A stretch of 64,000 bases of DNA from an uncultured Bacilli bacterium (GTDB lineage: Bacteria > Bacillota_I > Bacilli_A > RF39 > UBA660), in the NCBI GenBank assembly GCA_934154785.1, contig CAKPGL010000004.1, positions 11,023-75,022 on the forward strand, in the 5' to 3' direction. Below, one piece after another: positions 44,256-53,488 of this stretch. The notes beneath the pieces were generated by a model. The model made no database searches, was not told the DNA's origin, and was given only the letters and a program-made list of their open reading frames with translations. The position numbers were made by a program, and so were the translations under genes. How positions within the stretch are numbered: the first letter of the stretch is position 1; the number at the start of each line of letters is the position of its first letter.

Positions 44256-44627
44256 GTGAGAAATTCAAAGCAAAACACTTTAATATATGATATTATATCT
44301 AACAATCGAAAACACTTTACAGCGGAACAAGTTTATTTTGAAGCTAGACAATTTATGCCCAAGATTAGTTTAGGTACTGTATATCGTAATTTAAACAGCT
44401 TAGTTTCAGAAAACAAAGTTCGCAGAATTAAGATGAGTGATGGAACTGATAGATTTGACCATACAAATGATTATCACGACCACTTTATTTGCACCAATTG
44501 TAATAGTATCATAGATATTGAAAGTAAAAATAAAGTTATTCCTAAAAATATAAATGGTAATAAAGTAATGAGTTATGAAGTTGTCTATAAAGGACTTTGT
44601 AAAAATTGTTTAAAAAAGGAGAGGTAA
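44256..44627 (+). CDS. perR: Fur-family regulator, PerR-like
   Basis: Metal-dependent repressor of the oxidative stress response. The 123-aa protein has the winged helix (FTAEQVYFEARQ, SLGTVYRNLNSLV), the metal-site HDHFICTNC and structural zinc cysteines CTNC...CKNC. A GTG start with AGGAGG just upstream is used. The downstream rubrerythrin and upstream Per box argue for PerR rather than Fur; the residues do not settle it. Confidence 0.88.
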   Translation: MRNSKQNTLIYDIISNNRKHFTAEQVYFEARQFMPKISLGTVYRNLNSLVSENKVRRIKMSDGTDRFDHTNDYHDHFICTNCNSIIDIESKNKVIPKNINGNKVMSYEVVYKGLCKNCLKKER

Positions 44628-44628
44628 C

Positions 44629-45168
44629 ATGGAATTAAAAGGAAGTAAAACAGAACAAAATTTAATGACTGCATTTGCAGGAGAAAGTCAAGCAAGAAAT
44701 AAATACACTTATTTTGCTAGTCGTGCTAAAAAAGATGGCTATGAACAAATAGCGGCTATATTTGAAGAAACTGCTAATAACGAAAAAGAACACGCTAAAA
44801 TGTGGTTTAAAGAGTTAAATGGTGGTAACATTCCAGATACAGAATCTAATTTATTAGCGGCAGCAGAAGGTGAAAATTATGAATGGACTGACATGTATGC
44901 TGAATTTGCCAAAGTAGCTCGTGAAGAAGGGTTTGATGCTTTAGCGGATAAATTTGAAGCCGTTGGTGCTATTGAAAAAGAACATGAAGAAAGATATAGA
45001 AAATTACTTAAAAATATAAATGATGAATTAGTATTCTCTAATGATGGTGATACAGTTTGGATTTGTAGAAATTGTGGTCACGTAGTAATTGGTAAAAAAG
45101 CCCCAGATGTATGCCCTGTATGTAATCATCCACAAAGTTATTTTGAAAGAAAAGCTAATAATTATTAA
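44629..45168 (+). CDS. rbr: Rubrerythrin
   Basis: Non-haem diiron peroxidase that reduces H2O2 in anaerobes. The ferritin-like domain has AFAGESQARNKYTYFA, ETANNEKEHAKMW and AIEKEHEERY; the C-terminal rubredoxin domain has WICRNCGHV and CPVCNHPQSYF. The 179-aa length is normal. It starts one base after the perR stop, so the two form an operon; an anaerobic lifestyle fits. Confidence 0.97.
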   Translation: MELKGSKTEQNLMTAFAGESQARNKYTYFASRAKKDGYEQIAAIFEETANNEKEHAKMWFKELNGGNIPDTESNLLAAAEGENYEWTDMYAEFAKVAREEGFDALADKFEAVGAIEKEHEERYRKLLKNINDELVFSNDGDTVWICRNCGHVVIGKKAPDVCPVCNHPQSYFERKANNY

Positions 45169-45176
45169 AACTAATG

Positions 45177-45199
45177 AAACTATCCCAGTGATAGTTTTT
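45177..45199 (+). terminator. Intrinsic terminator after rbr
   Basis: AAACTATC pairs with GATAGTTT, with T's following. Confidence 0.8.
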
Positions 45200-45280
45200 G
45201 TTTGCCAAAATTTGTTAAATATGATAATATCTAGTTGTATGTATTTATTGTACATATAAAAATGATTTAGGAGATGACTT

Positions 45281-46354
45281 ATGGAAAAGATAAGTATTAT
45301 AGTCCCAGTTTACAACGTAGAAAAATATTTAAAAGAATGTGTAGAATCTATATTAAAGCAAACTTACTCTAATATTGAGATACTATTAGTAGATGATGGT
45401 TCTAAAGATAGTAGTCCCGCTATTTGTGATGAGTATGCTAAAAAGTATTCTAAAGTAAAAGTGATTCATAAGGAAAATGGTGGTTTATCAAGTGCTAGAA
45501 ATACTGGCCTTGATAATGTATCTAAAGATACAACTTACGTTATGTTTATTGATTCTGATGATTTATTAACACCTAATGCTTGTGAATTAATGGAAAAAGA
45601 AATAACAACTAAACATGCTGACTTCGTAATTGGTAACTATCAAAATTGTACTGAAGATGGAGTACTTTGGGATAATCCTGTATTTGATAAAACTAAGTAT
45701 ACTAATTTTAAACTAGATATTAAAGATTACAAGAAATCATTTTATATAATGAATTCTAGTGCTTGTAATAAAATATTTAGATTATCTTTTATTGAAAAAT
45801 TAAATTTAAGATTTGTTGAGGATGTACCAGCAGAAGATGCTATATTTACAACATATTGTTTTATAAAATCAGAAAATGTTTATTATATTAATGATGTAAT
45901 GTATATATATAGACAGAGAGAAAATGCTTCTTCTATATCAACAAATTGCTCATATAAGTATTTTACAGGTATTAGTAAAGCTTATAAAATTATATACACT
46001 AACTTTAGGGATAATGATGAAATAAATTTTTATAGATGCTTTTATGCTAAAAGCATGACTTATATGTTATATAAGTTTATAGACTCTAAACTACTTACTG
46101 ATGAAGAAAGATTAGAAGTACTTGCTGATATGCGTTGGTTCTATAAATTAAGTGTTGACTTAAATGTCCCAGCTTGTCAGGAATCACTTTCTGTTATAAT
46201 TAATAAAATAATTGGTGGCGATTATAAAGATGCAATTGATATTTGTAGAGTAGTTGCGGATATTCGTGTAAAATTACCTAAAGAAATAAAAGAAAGCATG
46301 TCTAAGCCTAGTGCAGATATGTATGATAGATTATTTGAAGAGGTAACAGCATGA
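45281..46354 (+). CDS. Glycosyltransferase family 2
   Basis: Cytoplasmic GT-A fold enzyme of 357 aa: ISIIVPVYNVEKYLKECVESIL, EILLVDDGSKDSSP, ENGGLSSARNTGLD and the D-x-D motif FIDSDDLL. The middle has AEDAIFTTYCFIKSE, with the acidic catalytic residue expected in this family. It overlaps the next glycosyltransferase gene by 4 bases. It probably adds a sugar to a wall or surface polymer; the substrate is unknown. Confidence 0.88.
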   Translation: MEKISIIVPVYNVEKYLKECVESILKQTYSNIEILLVDDGSKDSSPAICDEYAKKYSKVKVIHKENGGLSSARNTGLDNVSKDTTYVMFIDSDDLLTPNACELMEKEITTKHADFVIGNYQNCTEDGVLWDNPVFDKTKYTNFKLDIKDYKKSFYIMNSSACNKIFRLSFIEKLNLRFVEDVPAEDAIFTTYCFIKSENVYYINDVMYIYRQRENASSISTNCSYKYFTGISKAYKIIYTNFRDNDEINFYRCFYAKSMTYMLYKFIDSKLLTDEERLEVLADMRWFYKLSVDLNVPACQESLSVIINKIIGGDYKDAIDICRVVADIRVKLPKEIKESMSKPSADMYDRLFEEVTA

Positions 46355-47397
46355 ATAAAATAGCGTTAATTGTTGATATGCCAAATTGGGCATTTGATAT
46401 CGAAGCTAAACTTTTAAAAGAAAAATTACAAGATTTTTATAGTATTGATGTAATTTGTGCTAGTGATGAAAAATATGATAATAATTTATTCCTTATCTTA
46501 GAAAGTGTTAGAAATTATGATATAATTCATTTTTTCTGGCGTAAATTATTAATTCAATTTAATAGTGAAGAATTTAAATTACAAGTAATCCAAAACGGTT
46601 ATGATTATAATGATTATGTAAATTATTTTAAAACACGAATATCTACTGGTATTTATGACCATTTATTTTTAGAAGAAGATGAAATAAAGTTATATGAACC
46701 AATTTATACGAATTTTAGTAAAATGTATTACACTTGTTCTAAAAGATTAGAAAATATCTATAATTCTATAGAAAGTTACCCACATCCCTGGGGTACCATT
46801 CATGATACTTATGATAACAACCTATATTCTGGTGGTGACAAATTACGATTTAAGAATAAAGACATAAGTAAGCCACTAGTAATAGGATGGATTGGTAATA
46901 GCAAATGGAATATTAAATATCAAGATTTTAAAGGATTTCATTCTATTTTAGAACCCGTTATAACTGAACTAATTAATGAAGGCTATAATATTGAAAGACA
47001 TTATGCTGATAAAAATATTAAGTTTAGAACAAATGAAGAAATGCCTAGTTACTATCAGGAAATTGATGTTTGTGTAGTTGTATCTACTTTAGAAGGTACA
47101 CCTAGACCAATAGTAGAGGCTATGGCAAGTGGTGTACCAATTATTACTACAGATGTAGGAATAGTACCAGAAGTATTAGGACCAAAACAAAAAGAGTTTA
47201 TTATTGGTAATAGAAATAATGGTTCTAATGATGAACAAGTAAGAAATAATCTAAAAGAAAAAATAATTTATTTATATAATAATCGTGATTATTTGTATGA
47301 ATTATCTAAAGAAAATTATGAATATGCTCCTAATAATGATATAGACCATTTATATTTAGAATATAAGAGATATTTTGATGATTTTTTAAATAATTAA
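46351..47397 (+). CDS. Glycosyltransferase family 4-like
   Basis: The 348-aa protein has the GT-B C-terminal nucleotide-sugar site: EMPSYYQEIDVCVVVSTLEG followed by RPIVEAMASGVPIITTDVG and VPEVLG. KPLVIGWIGNSKW-type sequence marks the start of the second domain. It is translationally coupled to the GT2 gene upstream, so they likely work on the same glycan. Confidence 0.82.
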   Translation: MNKIALIVDMPNWAFDIEAKLLKEKLQDFYSIDVICASDEKYDNNLFLILESVRNYDIIHFFWRKLLIQFNSEEFKLQVIQNGYDYNDYVNYFKTRISTGIYDHLFLEEDEIKLYEPIYTNFSKMYYTCSKRLENIYNSIESYPHPWGTIHDTYDNNLYSGGDKLRFKNKDISKPLVIGWIGNSKWNIKYQDFKGFHSILEPVITELINEGYNIERHYADKNIKFRTNEEMPSYYQEIDVCVVVSTLEGTPRPIVEAMASGVPIITTDVGIVPEVLGPKQKEFIIGNRNNGSNDEQVRNNLKEKIIYLYNNRDYLYELSKENYEYAPNNDIDHLYLEYKRYFDDFLNN

Positions 47398-47404
47398 ATC
47401 TAAG

Positions 47405-47426
47405 GAAAGAGAAATCTTTCTTTTTT
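47405..47426 (+). terminator. Intrinsic terminator (weak stem)
   Basis: GAAAGA pairs with TCTTTC around a 4-nt loop, with a T-run. Confidence 0.6.
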
Positions 47427-47486
47427 AAATAAATTGTTACAAACAAATGTTTATGTGATATACTATATATATGAAAGGGTGGTACT

Positions 47487-48701
47487 ATGAATAGAGTTAT
47501 TATGCACATAGATGTAAATAATGCTTTTCTATCATGGAGCGCTATTGATTTATTAAATCAAGGTTATAAATATGATATTAGAGATAGTTACGCTGTTATT
47601 GGTGGTGATGAAAGTACTAGAAGTGGAATAGTACTTGCTAAATCTATGCCAGCCAAGAAATTAGGTATCTATACATCAGAAACTCTTTATAGTGCCAAAA
47701 AGAAATGCCCAGTATTAAAAGTATATCCTCCTAATTTTCCTTTTTATAGCGAGATGTCCCAGAAGATGTTTGAACTTTTACTTAAATATACACCAGATAT
47801 TGAAGTAGCATCAATTGATGAATGTTATCTAGACTATACTCCTGTTAGAAATTTATATGGTGACCCTTTAGAATTTGCTAAAAAAATTCAAAAAGAAATA
47901 TATGATACTTTAAAATTCACTGTTAATATTGGTATAGCGGAAAACAAACTTTGTGCCAAGATGGCTTCAGATCTTTCTAAGCCTTATAAAATTCACACTC
48001 TTTATAAGGAAGAAATACCTAGTAAAATGTGGCCCCTACCTGTCGGTGACTTATTTGGAATAGGTAAAAAGACTGCTGAAAAGTTGCAAAGTCTAGGTAT
48101 TGATACTATTTATGCTTTAGCACATGCCGATATAAATTTATTACAACATTATTTTAAAAATATGGCTATAGTAATGATAAATAGTGCTAATGGAATAGAT
48201 GATTCTAGAGTAATTAGTGAAGTAGAAGAATCTAAGGGAGTAAGTAATGAAATAACATTAAAAAGTGATGTTATAAATAAGGGAGAATTATATGAACATT
48301 TACAGTTTTTATCTGAAAAGGTAGGACGAAGAATAAGATTAAATAATAGATATGCTTCTGTAGTAGCGGTAATTTTAAAAGATAAATATTTTAAAAGAAT
48401 TACTAGACAAAGGAAATTAGATAATCCTACTAATAATAGTGATGAAATATTTAAAGTTACTAAGGAAATATTAAATGAAATAGAGGATTTAAAGCCAGTA
48501 CGCTTAATTGGTGTAAGGTTGGATAAATTAGGAGATAAAAAAAATTACCAAGTATCTTTATTTGATAGTGTTGAAGTAAAGGAAAATAACGAAGCTTTAG
48601 ATAAGGCTGTTGACATTATTAATAATAAATATGGTAAGAGTATTGTGAAAAAGGCTTCATTAATTAATGTTAAAGATAGAAAGAGATTAGAAAAAAAGTA
48701 G
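47487..48701 (+). CDS. dinB: DNA polymerase IV, Y family
   Basis: Error-prone translesion polymerase. The 404-aa protein begins VIMHIDVNNAFLSWSAIDLL, contains GIVLAKSMPAKKLGI, the catalytic SIDECYLDYT and GIAENKLCAKMASDLSKP, then a helix-hairpin-helix (FGIGKKTAEKLQSLGI), the little-finger domain and a clamp-binding QVSLF near residue 372. The relation to UvrX/YqjW-type members is possible. It has its own ribosome site (GGGTGG). Confidence 0.92.
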   Translation: MNRVIMHIDVNNAFLSWSAIDLLNQGYKYDIRDSYAVIGGDESTRSGIVLAKSMPAKKLGIYTSETLYSAKKKCPVLKVYPPNFPFYSEMSQKMFELLLKYTPDIEVASIDECYLDYTPVRNLYGDPLEFAKKIQKEIYDTLKFTVNIGIAENKLCAKMASDLSKPYKIHTLYKEEIPSKMWPLPVGDLFGIGKKTAEKLQSLGIDTIYALAHADINLLQHYFKNMAIVMINSANGIDDSRVISEVEESKGVSNEITLKSDVINKGELYEHLQFLSEKVGRRIRLNNRYASVVAVILKDKYFKRITRQRKLDNPTNNSDEIFKVTKEILNEIEDLKPVRLIGVRLDKLGDKKNYQVSLFDSVEVKENNEALDKAVDIINNKYGKSIVKKASLINVKDRKRLEKK

Positions 48702-48742
48702 TTCTTTAATTCTTTTTATGATAAAATATAGGTGGTGATAAT

Positions 48743-49198
48743 ATGAATAAATTTTTAAGATTTTTAAAACTTGTAGGTATTCCTTTTATAATTGCTTTAG
48801 GTATTTATACGTTTATTCGTTTTGTATGGTTAAAAGATGAAAATACAGAATATAAATTTACTAATATTAATACAGAAGAATATTTAAATTTATATTATGA
48901 TTCTAAAGAAAGTATAGTCTTTATTTTTAAAGATACTACTGATAAAAAAGATGAGTATGAACAGATAATAAGGGATAAATTTACTGGTAAATCAGTTCCG
49001 GTATATTACTATAATATAACTAATCTAACAGATGTAGAAGTAACAGATTTTATTAGTGCAACTGAAATAACAGGAAAAGACAAAGATAATTTACCAATGT
49101 TAGTTTATACTTTAAAAGGACAAACGTATGATATATTAAAAGGATATCATGAAGAGTATTATATCCAAGATTTTATTGATAGAAATAATATAAGGTAG
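48743..49198 (+). CDS. Membrane-anchored thioredoxin-fold-like protein without CxxC
   Basis: The 151-aa protein has one N-terminal membrane helix (KLVGIPFIIALGIYTFIRF) and an outside domain with the rhythm of a thioredoxin fold (SIVFIFKDTTDKKDEYEQII, NLPMLVYTLKGQTYDILKGY) but no cysteine pair. The assignment is tentative. It lies 5 bases before tex, and a CPWC-containing relative lies two genes further on. Confidence 0.5.
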   Translation: MNKFLRFLKLVGIPFIIALGIYTFIRFVWLKDENTEYKFTNINTEEYLNLYYDSKESIVFIFKDTTDKKDEYEQIIRDKFTGKSVPVYYYNITNLTDVEVTDFISATEITGKDKDNLPMLVYTLKGQTYDILKGYHEEYYIQDFIDRNNIR

Positions 49199-49203
49199 GT
49201 TTT

Positions 49204-51345
49204 ATGAATAATCAGATAATAAAAGAAATAAGTTTAAATTTAAATATAAAAGAGTCTAGTGTAATAGCAACGTTAAAACTACTAGAAGAAGGTAATACTA
49301 TTCCTTTTATAGCACGTTATCGTAAAGAAGCAACAGGTTCTTTAGATGAAGAACAAATTCGAAAGATTAATGAAGTTTATGAATATCAAGTTAATCTTTT
49401 AAAAAGAAAAGAAGATGTTATTAGATTAATTGAAGAAAAAGATTTAATGACAGAAGAATTAAGAAATAAAATTAATAGTGCGACTAAATTAGTTGAAGTA
49501 GAAGATTTGTATCGCCCATTTAAAGAGAAAAAGAAAACTAAAGCAACAGAAGCAATTAAATTAGGTTTAGAACCTTTAGCAAAGAAAATAATGAGTTTTC
49601 CTAAGAGTGGTAATACTCTAGAATTATGTAAGCCTTATATAAATAGTGATGTAAAAGATACTGATAGTTGTATAATTGGAGCAAAGTATATTATTGCGGA
49701 ATGGATAAGTGATAATGCTTTTATTCGTAAAAATGTTCGTCGTACCATTTATTATAATGGAGTTATTACTAGTAAATTAAAAAAAGATGCTCAAGATGAC
49801 ACTAAAGTTTATGAAATGTATTATAAATATCAAGAAAGTATAAAACAAATTAAACCACATCGTATTTTAGCACTTAATCGTGGTGAAAAAGAAAAAGTAC
49901 TTAATGTATCAATTGAAGTAGATAATAAAGCTATTCTTTCTGATATAGAAAAAGTAGTTATAAAAGATCCTAATTCATTTGTTTATAATATAGTAAAAGA
50001 AGCTATAGAAGATGCTTATAAGAGGTTAATTTTTCCTAGTATTGAACGTGAAATTAGAAGTGACCTTACAGAAGAAGCTAGTGTTGTTGCTATAGATAAC
50101 TTTGGTAAAAATCTAGAAAATTTATTGCTGCAACCACCTATGAAAGATAAGATGGTTTTGGGACTTGACCCTGCTTATAGAACAGGTTGTAAATTAGCGG
50201 TAGTTGACTATACTGGGAAAAAGATAGATATAAAAGTTATTTATCCTCATGAACCACATAATAAGTATGAAGAAGCTAAGAAGGTAGTACTTGATTTAAT
50301 AAATAAATATAATATTGATATTGTTGCGATTGGAAATGGAACCGCTAGTCGTGAAAGCGAAGCTTTTATTGTAGATGTGATAAAAGAATCTTCACGTAAA
50401 GTAGAATATATAATAGTTAGTGAAGCTGGTGCTAGTGTATATTCTGCTAGTCCGCTTGCTATTAAAGAATTTCCTGAATTACACGTTGAAGAGCGTAGCG
50501 CTATTAGTATTGCCCGTCGTCTTCAAGACCCTTTAGCGGAACTTGTAAAAATAGAACCAGAAAGTATTGGTGTAGGTCTTTATCAACATGATGTACCTGA
50601 TAAAAAGTTAAAAGAATCACTTGACTTTGTTGTATCTAAATCAGTTAATCAAGTTGGTGTCAATGTTAATACAGCTAGTCCTTTTTTACTAAAATATGTT
50701 TCAGGATTAACTCCTAAGACTATTGATAAAATTATTTCTTATCGTGATAAAAATGGTAAAATTTTATCTAGAAAAGAATTAGAAAAAATTCTTAGTTCTA
50801 AGACTTATGAACAAGCTATAGGATTTTTAAGAATTGTAGATGGCTCTAATATTTTAGATATGACAGGAATTCACCCAGAAAGTTATTCCGCAACTATTAA
50901 ACTAATTGAATCTTTAGGATGTACTTTAGAGGATATTGGAAAAGATAAATTAAATAGTTTATTAGAAAAAATAGACAAAGAAGAATATAAGAACAAATTA
51001 AATATTGATATTTATACACTAGAAGATATTATTAAATCTTTATTATCACCAGGAAGGGACCCTAGAGATGATATGCCAAAACCTATTTTAAAAAGTGACA
51101 TCTTACATTTAGAAGACTTACAAGTTGGCATGAAATTACAAGGAACTGTTCGTAATGTAGCGCCTTTTGGAGTATTTATAGATATTGGTCTTAAAAATGA
51201 TGGGCTTGCTCATATTTCTAAATTAAGTCGTGATTATGTAAAAGACCCAATGGACGTTGTTAATGTAGGTGATATAGTTGATTGTTATGTTGATGCTATT
51301 TATCTAGATAAAAATAAGGTTTCTCTTTCCTTAATTGAACCATGA
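49204..51345 (+). CDS. tex: Tex-family RNA-binding protein
   Basis: Cytoplasmic nucleic-acid-binding factor of the Tex/Spt6 group. Seen: N-terminal FIARYRKEATGSLDEEQIRK, a YqgF-like RNase H fold (VLGLDPAYRTGCKLAVVDYTG), two helix-hairpin-helix motifs (VGVNVNTASPFLLKYVSGL) and a C-terminal S1 domain (LQGTVRNVAPFGVFIDIG, DGLAHISKLS). The 713-aa length is normal. It overlaps the next gene by 4 bases. Confidence 0.96.
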   Translation: MNNQIIKEISLNLNIKESSVIATLKLLEEGNTIPFIARYRKEATGSLDEEQIRKINEVYEYQVNLLKRKEDVIRLIEEKDLMTEELRNKINSATKLVEVEDLYRPFKEKKKTKATEAIKLGLEPLAKKIMSFPKSGNTLELCKPYINSDVKDTDSCIIGAKYIIAEWISDNAFIRKNVRRTIYYNGVITSKLKKDAQDDTKVYEMYYKYQESIKQIKPHRILALNRGEKEKVLNVSIEVDNKAILSDIEKVVIKDPNSFVYNIVKEAIEDAYKRLIFPSIEREIRSDLTEEASVVAIDNFGKNLENLLLQPPMKDKMVLGLDPAYRTGCKLAVVDYTGKKIDIKVIYPHEPHNKYEEAKKVVLDLINKYNIDIVAIGNGTASRESEAFIVDVIKESSRKVEYIIVSEAGASVYSASPLAIKEFPELHVEERSAISIARRLQDPLAELVKIEPESIGVGLYQHDVPDKKLKESLDFVVSKSVNQVGVNVNTASPFLLKYVSGLTPKTIDKIISYRDKNGKILSRKELEKILSSKTYEQAIGFLRIVDGSNILDMTGIHPESYSATIKLIESLGCTLEDIGKDKLNSLLEKIDKEEYKNKLNIDIYTLEDIIKSLLSPGRDPRDDMPKPILKSDILHLEDLQVGMKLQGTVRNVAPFGVFIDIGLKNDGLAHISKLSRDYVKDPMDVVNVGDIVDCYVDAIYLDKNKVSLSLIEP

Positions 51346-51782
51346 AATATATAAAACAAATTATAGTAATATTGGTTATATGTTTAACAACTGGTTGTTT
51401 ATTAGGAGAAGAAGGAAAAGGTTACTTAACTAAAACTTGTACATTATCAGAAAAAATAGATAACATAATAAAAGAAGAAACAATAAGTATTACGCATCAA
51501 GGTAATGATATGACAACTATATTAATGAAGAAATCTTATCAAAGTGATAGTACTAATAAAGATTTTACTTATCTAAATGATTCATTTTTAACTGAAAAAA
51601 ATTCATTAAAAAATGAACCTGGTATAGATATTGAAATATCAACACAAAAGAATTTAATAGAAGTAAATTATACATTTAATTATAATGAGATAAGTGATTA
51701 TGTAAAAGAATTATATAAAATAAATAATCCTTATCACGTGCAAATTAAAAATTTAGAAAGTCAAGGTTATACTTGTAAATAA
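51342..51782 (+). CDS. Lipoprotein, YehR/DUF1307-like
   Basis: The 146-aa protein starts with a lipoprotein signal (IIVILVICLTTGC, lipobox TTGC with Cys at about residue 19). The rest is a beta-rich domain beginning KTCTLSEKIDNII, loosely like DUF1307. It is coupled to tex by a 4-base overlap and followed 12 bases later by the CPWC protein. Function unknown. Confidence 0.6.
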   Translation: MKYIKQIIVILVICLTTGCLLGEEGKGYLTKTCTLSEKIDNIIKEETISITHQGNDMTTILMKKSYQSDSTNKDFTYLNDSFLTEKNSLKNEPGIDIEISTQKNLIEVNYTFNYNEISDYVKELYKINNPYHVQIKNLESQGYTCK

Positions 51783-51794
51783 GGAGGAATATAA

Positions 51795-52415
51795 ATGGAA
51801 AAGAAATCTCTTCGTATAGCGGCTATAATATTTTTAATATTATTAGCGGTAGTTTTATTCTTTATATTAAGAGATAAACCAAATAAATCTAATGATAATA
51901 CAGATCCTATTACAGAAGATACTCGTAAATTTAAAGAAGAATACGAGGAAGTAAATTCTGATGCAGGCGCTATTAAAATTACAATTCCTAGTAACGCTCC
52001 AGTAAAATATTTATCTTCTGATGAACTTTTTACAAAAATAGAAAATAAAGAAAACTTTGTTGTTTACATTGGTTTTCCTACTTGCCCTTGGTGCCGTAAT
52101 ATTGTAAATGTATTATTTGATACCGCTAATGATAATGGTGCTACGATATACTATATTAATGCAAGAGAATTAAAAAGTAGTTCTTTAGAGAACTATAATA
52201 AAATATATGAATTATTGTATGACTACTTAGATACTGATCAAACAGGTAATAAGGTATTATATGTACCAGATGTATATTTCTTTAAAGATGGTAGCATAGT
52301 AGGACATCATTTAGATAGTGTTGCGAGTCAAACTAATCCTAAAGTATTATTAAATAGTACACAAAAAAAAGAGTTAAAAAGTATTTATCAAGATTTATTT
52401 AACAAAATAAAGTAG
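51795..52415 (+). CDS. Membrane-anchored thioredoxin-like protein (CPWC)
   Basis: The 206-aa protein has one N-terminal membrane helix (IAAIIFLILLAVVLFFIL), an acidic linker and an outside thioredoxin-like domain with the redox motif in VVYIGFPTCPWCRNIVNVLF and VPDVYFFKDGSIVGHH. CPWC is a plausible active site for thiol-disulfide exchange at the cell surface. An AAGGAGG ribosome site precedes it, and a terminator follows. Confidence 0.75.
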   Translation: MEKKSLRIAAIIFLILLAVVLFFILRDKPNKSNDNTDPITEDTRKFKEEYEEVNSDAGAIKITIPSNAPVKYLSSDELFTKIENKENFVVYIGFPTCPWCRNIVNVLFDTANDNGATIYYINARELKSSSLENYNKIYELLYDYLDTDQTGNKVLYVPDVYFFKDGSIVGHHLDSVASQTNPKVLLNSTQKKELKSIYQDLFNKIK

Positions 52416-52430
52416 GAAACTACTTTTTTT
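52410..52430 (+). terminator. Intrinsic terminator
   Basis: AAGTAG pairs with CTACTT around GAAA, followed by a T-run. It overlaps the last codons of the thioredoxin-like gene. Confidence 0.75.
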
Positions 52431-52533
52431 CTTTAGTTTTATTAATTATTTTAACGTAAATAAATTAATATTAATTAAAAGAAATTATGTTAAAAAAGTT
52501 AAACTTAATATAATAAAGTGAAAGGAGGTAAAA

Positions 52534-53466
52534 ATGAAAAAAGGAATAGATATTTCTACATTTCAGGGTAAATTATCAGAACAAGATTGGCGTAATATAA
52601 AAAATAGTGGTATTGATTTTGCTATTATTAGAATAGGTTATACCGGTTATGGAACAGCTAAATCAAAACAAAAGGATGACCAGTTTGAAAATAACTATGC
52701 ACAATGTAAAAAAATAGGTATGCCTGTAGGTGTATATTGGTATTCTTGTGCTGTAACAGAAGAAGAAGCTATTGAAGAAGCTAAACTTACTTTAAAATAT
52801 CTAGAAGGTAAACAATTAGAATATCCCGTTTATATAGATACAGAAGATAATCATAATACTAAAAAATATTCTAAGGAGAGTCAATATTCTATAGGTAAAA
52901 ATAGACTTACTAAAGTTATCAATGCTTACTGTAAATATATTGAAGAAAGAAAATATTATGTAGGTATATATGCATCACTTAGTTGGTTTAATAATCAATT
53001 GATATTAGATGATTTAAAAGCTTATGATAAATGGGTTGCACAATGGGCAGATAGAAGTTCATATAAAGGTAATTATGGTATGTGGCAATATACAAGTAAT
53101 GGTAATGTTATAGGAAAAAGAATGGATTTAAATGAAGCATATTATGATTTTGAAAAAATAATTAAAGAAAAATGTTTAAATGGTTACACTAAAAAAGACA
53201 ATAATCAAAATGATAATAATGGTAAAGCTGATGATAACAATAAACCTAATAACGATGAGGTAGAAACAAAATTTAAAGTAGGGGACAAAGTAAAAATAAT
53301 TGGTACTGGTAACGCTAATTCTTATGGTACAGGTAGAACCGCTACTGGTATTGGCTGGACTCGTGAAATATTAAAAATCTATAAAGACAGAGAATATCCT
53401 TATCAAGTTGGTAATAATAAAGGTACTACTGGTTTTTATAAAGAAACTTCTTTGAAAAAAATATAA
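52534..53466 (+). CDS. GH25 lysozyme with C-terminal SH3-like domain
   Basis: Muramidase of the GH25 (Cellosyl/endolysin) family: KGIDISTFQGKLSEQDW, FAIIRIGYTGYGT, VGVYWYSCAVTEEEA, YPVYIDTED (catalytic acids), VGIYASLSWFNN, WVAQWADRS and MWQYTSNG. An Asn/Asp-rich linker (about 215-240) leads to an SH3-like wall-binding domain (FKVGDKVKIIGTGNANSYG). No signal peptide is present in 310 aa, so it would need a holin, cell lysis or a non-classical route. That is typical of phage endolysins, but no phage genes surround it. Confidence 0.9.
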   Translation: MKKGIDISTFQGKLSEQDWRNIKNSGIDFAIIRIGYTGYGTAKSKQKDDQFENNYAQCKKIGMPVGVYWYSCAVTEEEAIEEAKLTLKYLEGKQLEYPVYIDTEDNHNTKKYSKESQYSIGKNRLTKVINAYCKYIEERKYYVGIYASLSWFNNQLILDDLKAYDKWVAQWADRSSYKGNYGMWQYTSNGNVIGKRMDLNEAYYDFEKIIKEKCLNGYTKKDNNQNDNNGKADDNNKPNNDEVETKFKVGDKVKIIGTGNANSYGTGRTATGIGWTREILKIYKDREYPYQVGNNKGTTGFYKETSLKKI

Positions 53467-53488
53467 AAGTCGGTAACCCGACTTTTAT
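53465..53488. terminator. Bidirectional terminator
   Basis: AAAAGTCGG pairs with CCGACTTTT around TAAC. It separates the lysozyme gene from the converging LtaS-like gene. Confidence 0.85.

Noticed and set aside
46351..47397. Glycosyltransferases at 45281 and 46351 as part of a capsule cluster
   Set aside because: Only two glycosyltransferases occur together, with no polymerase, flippase or chain-length genes beside them.
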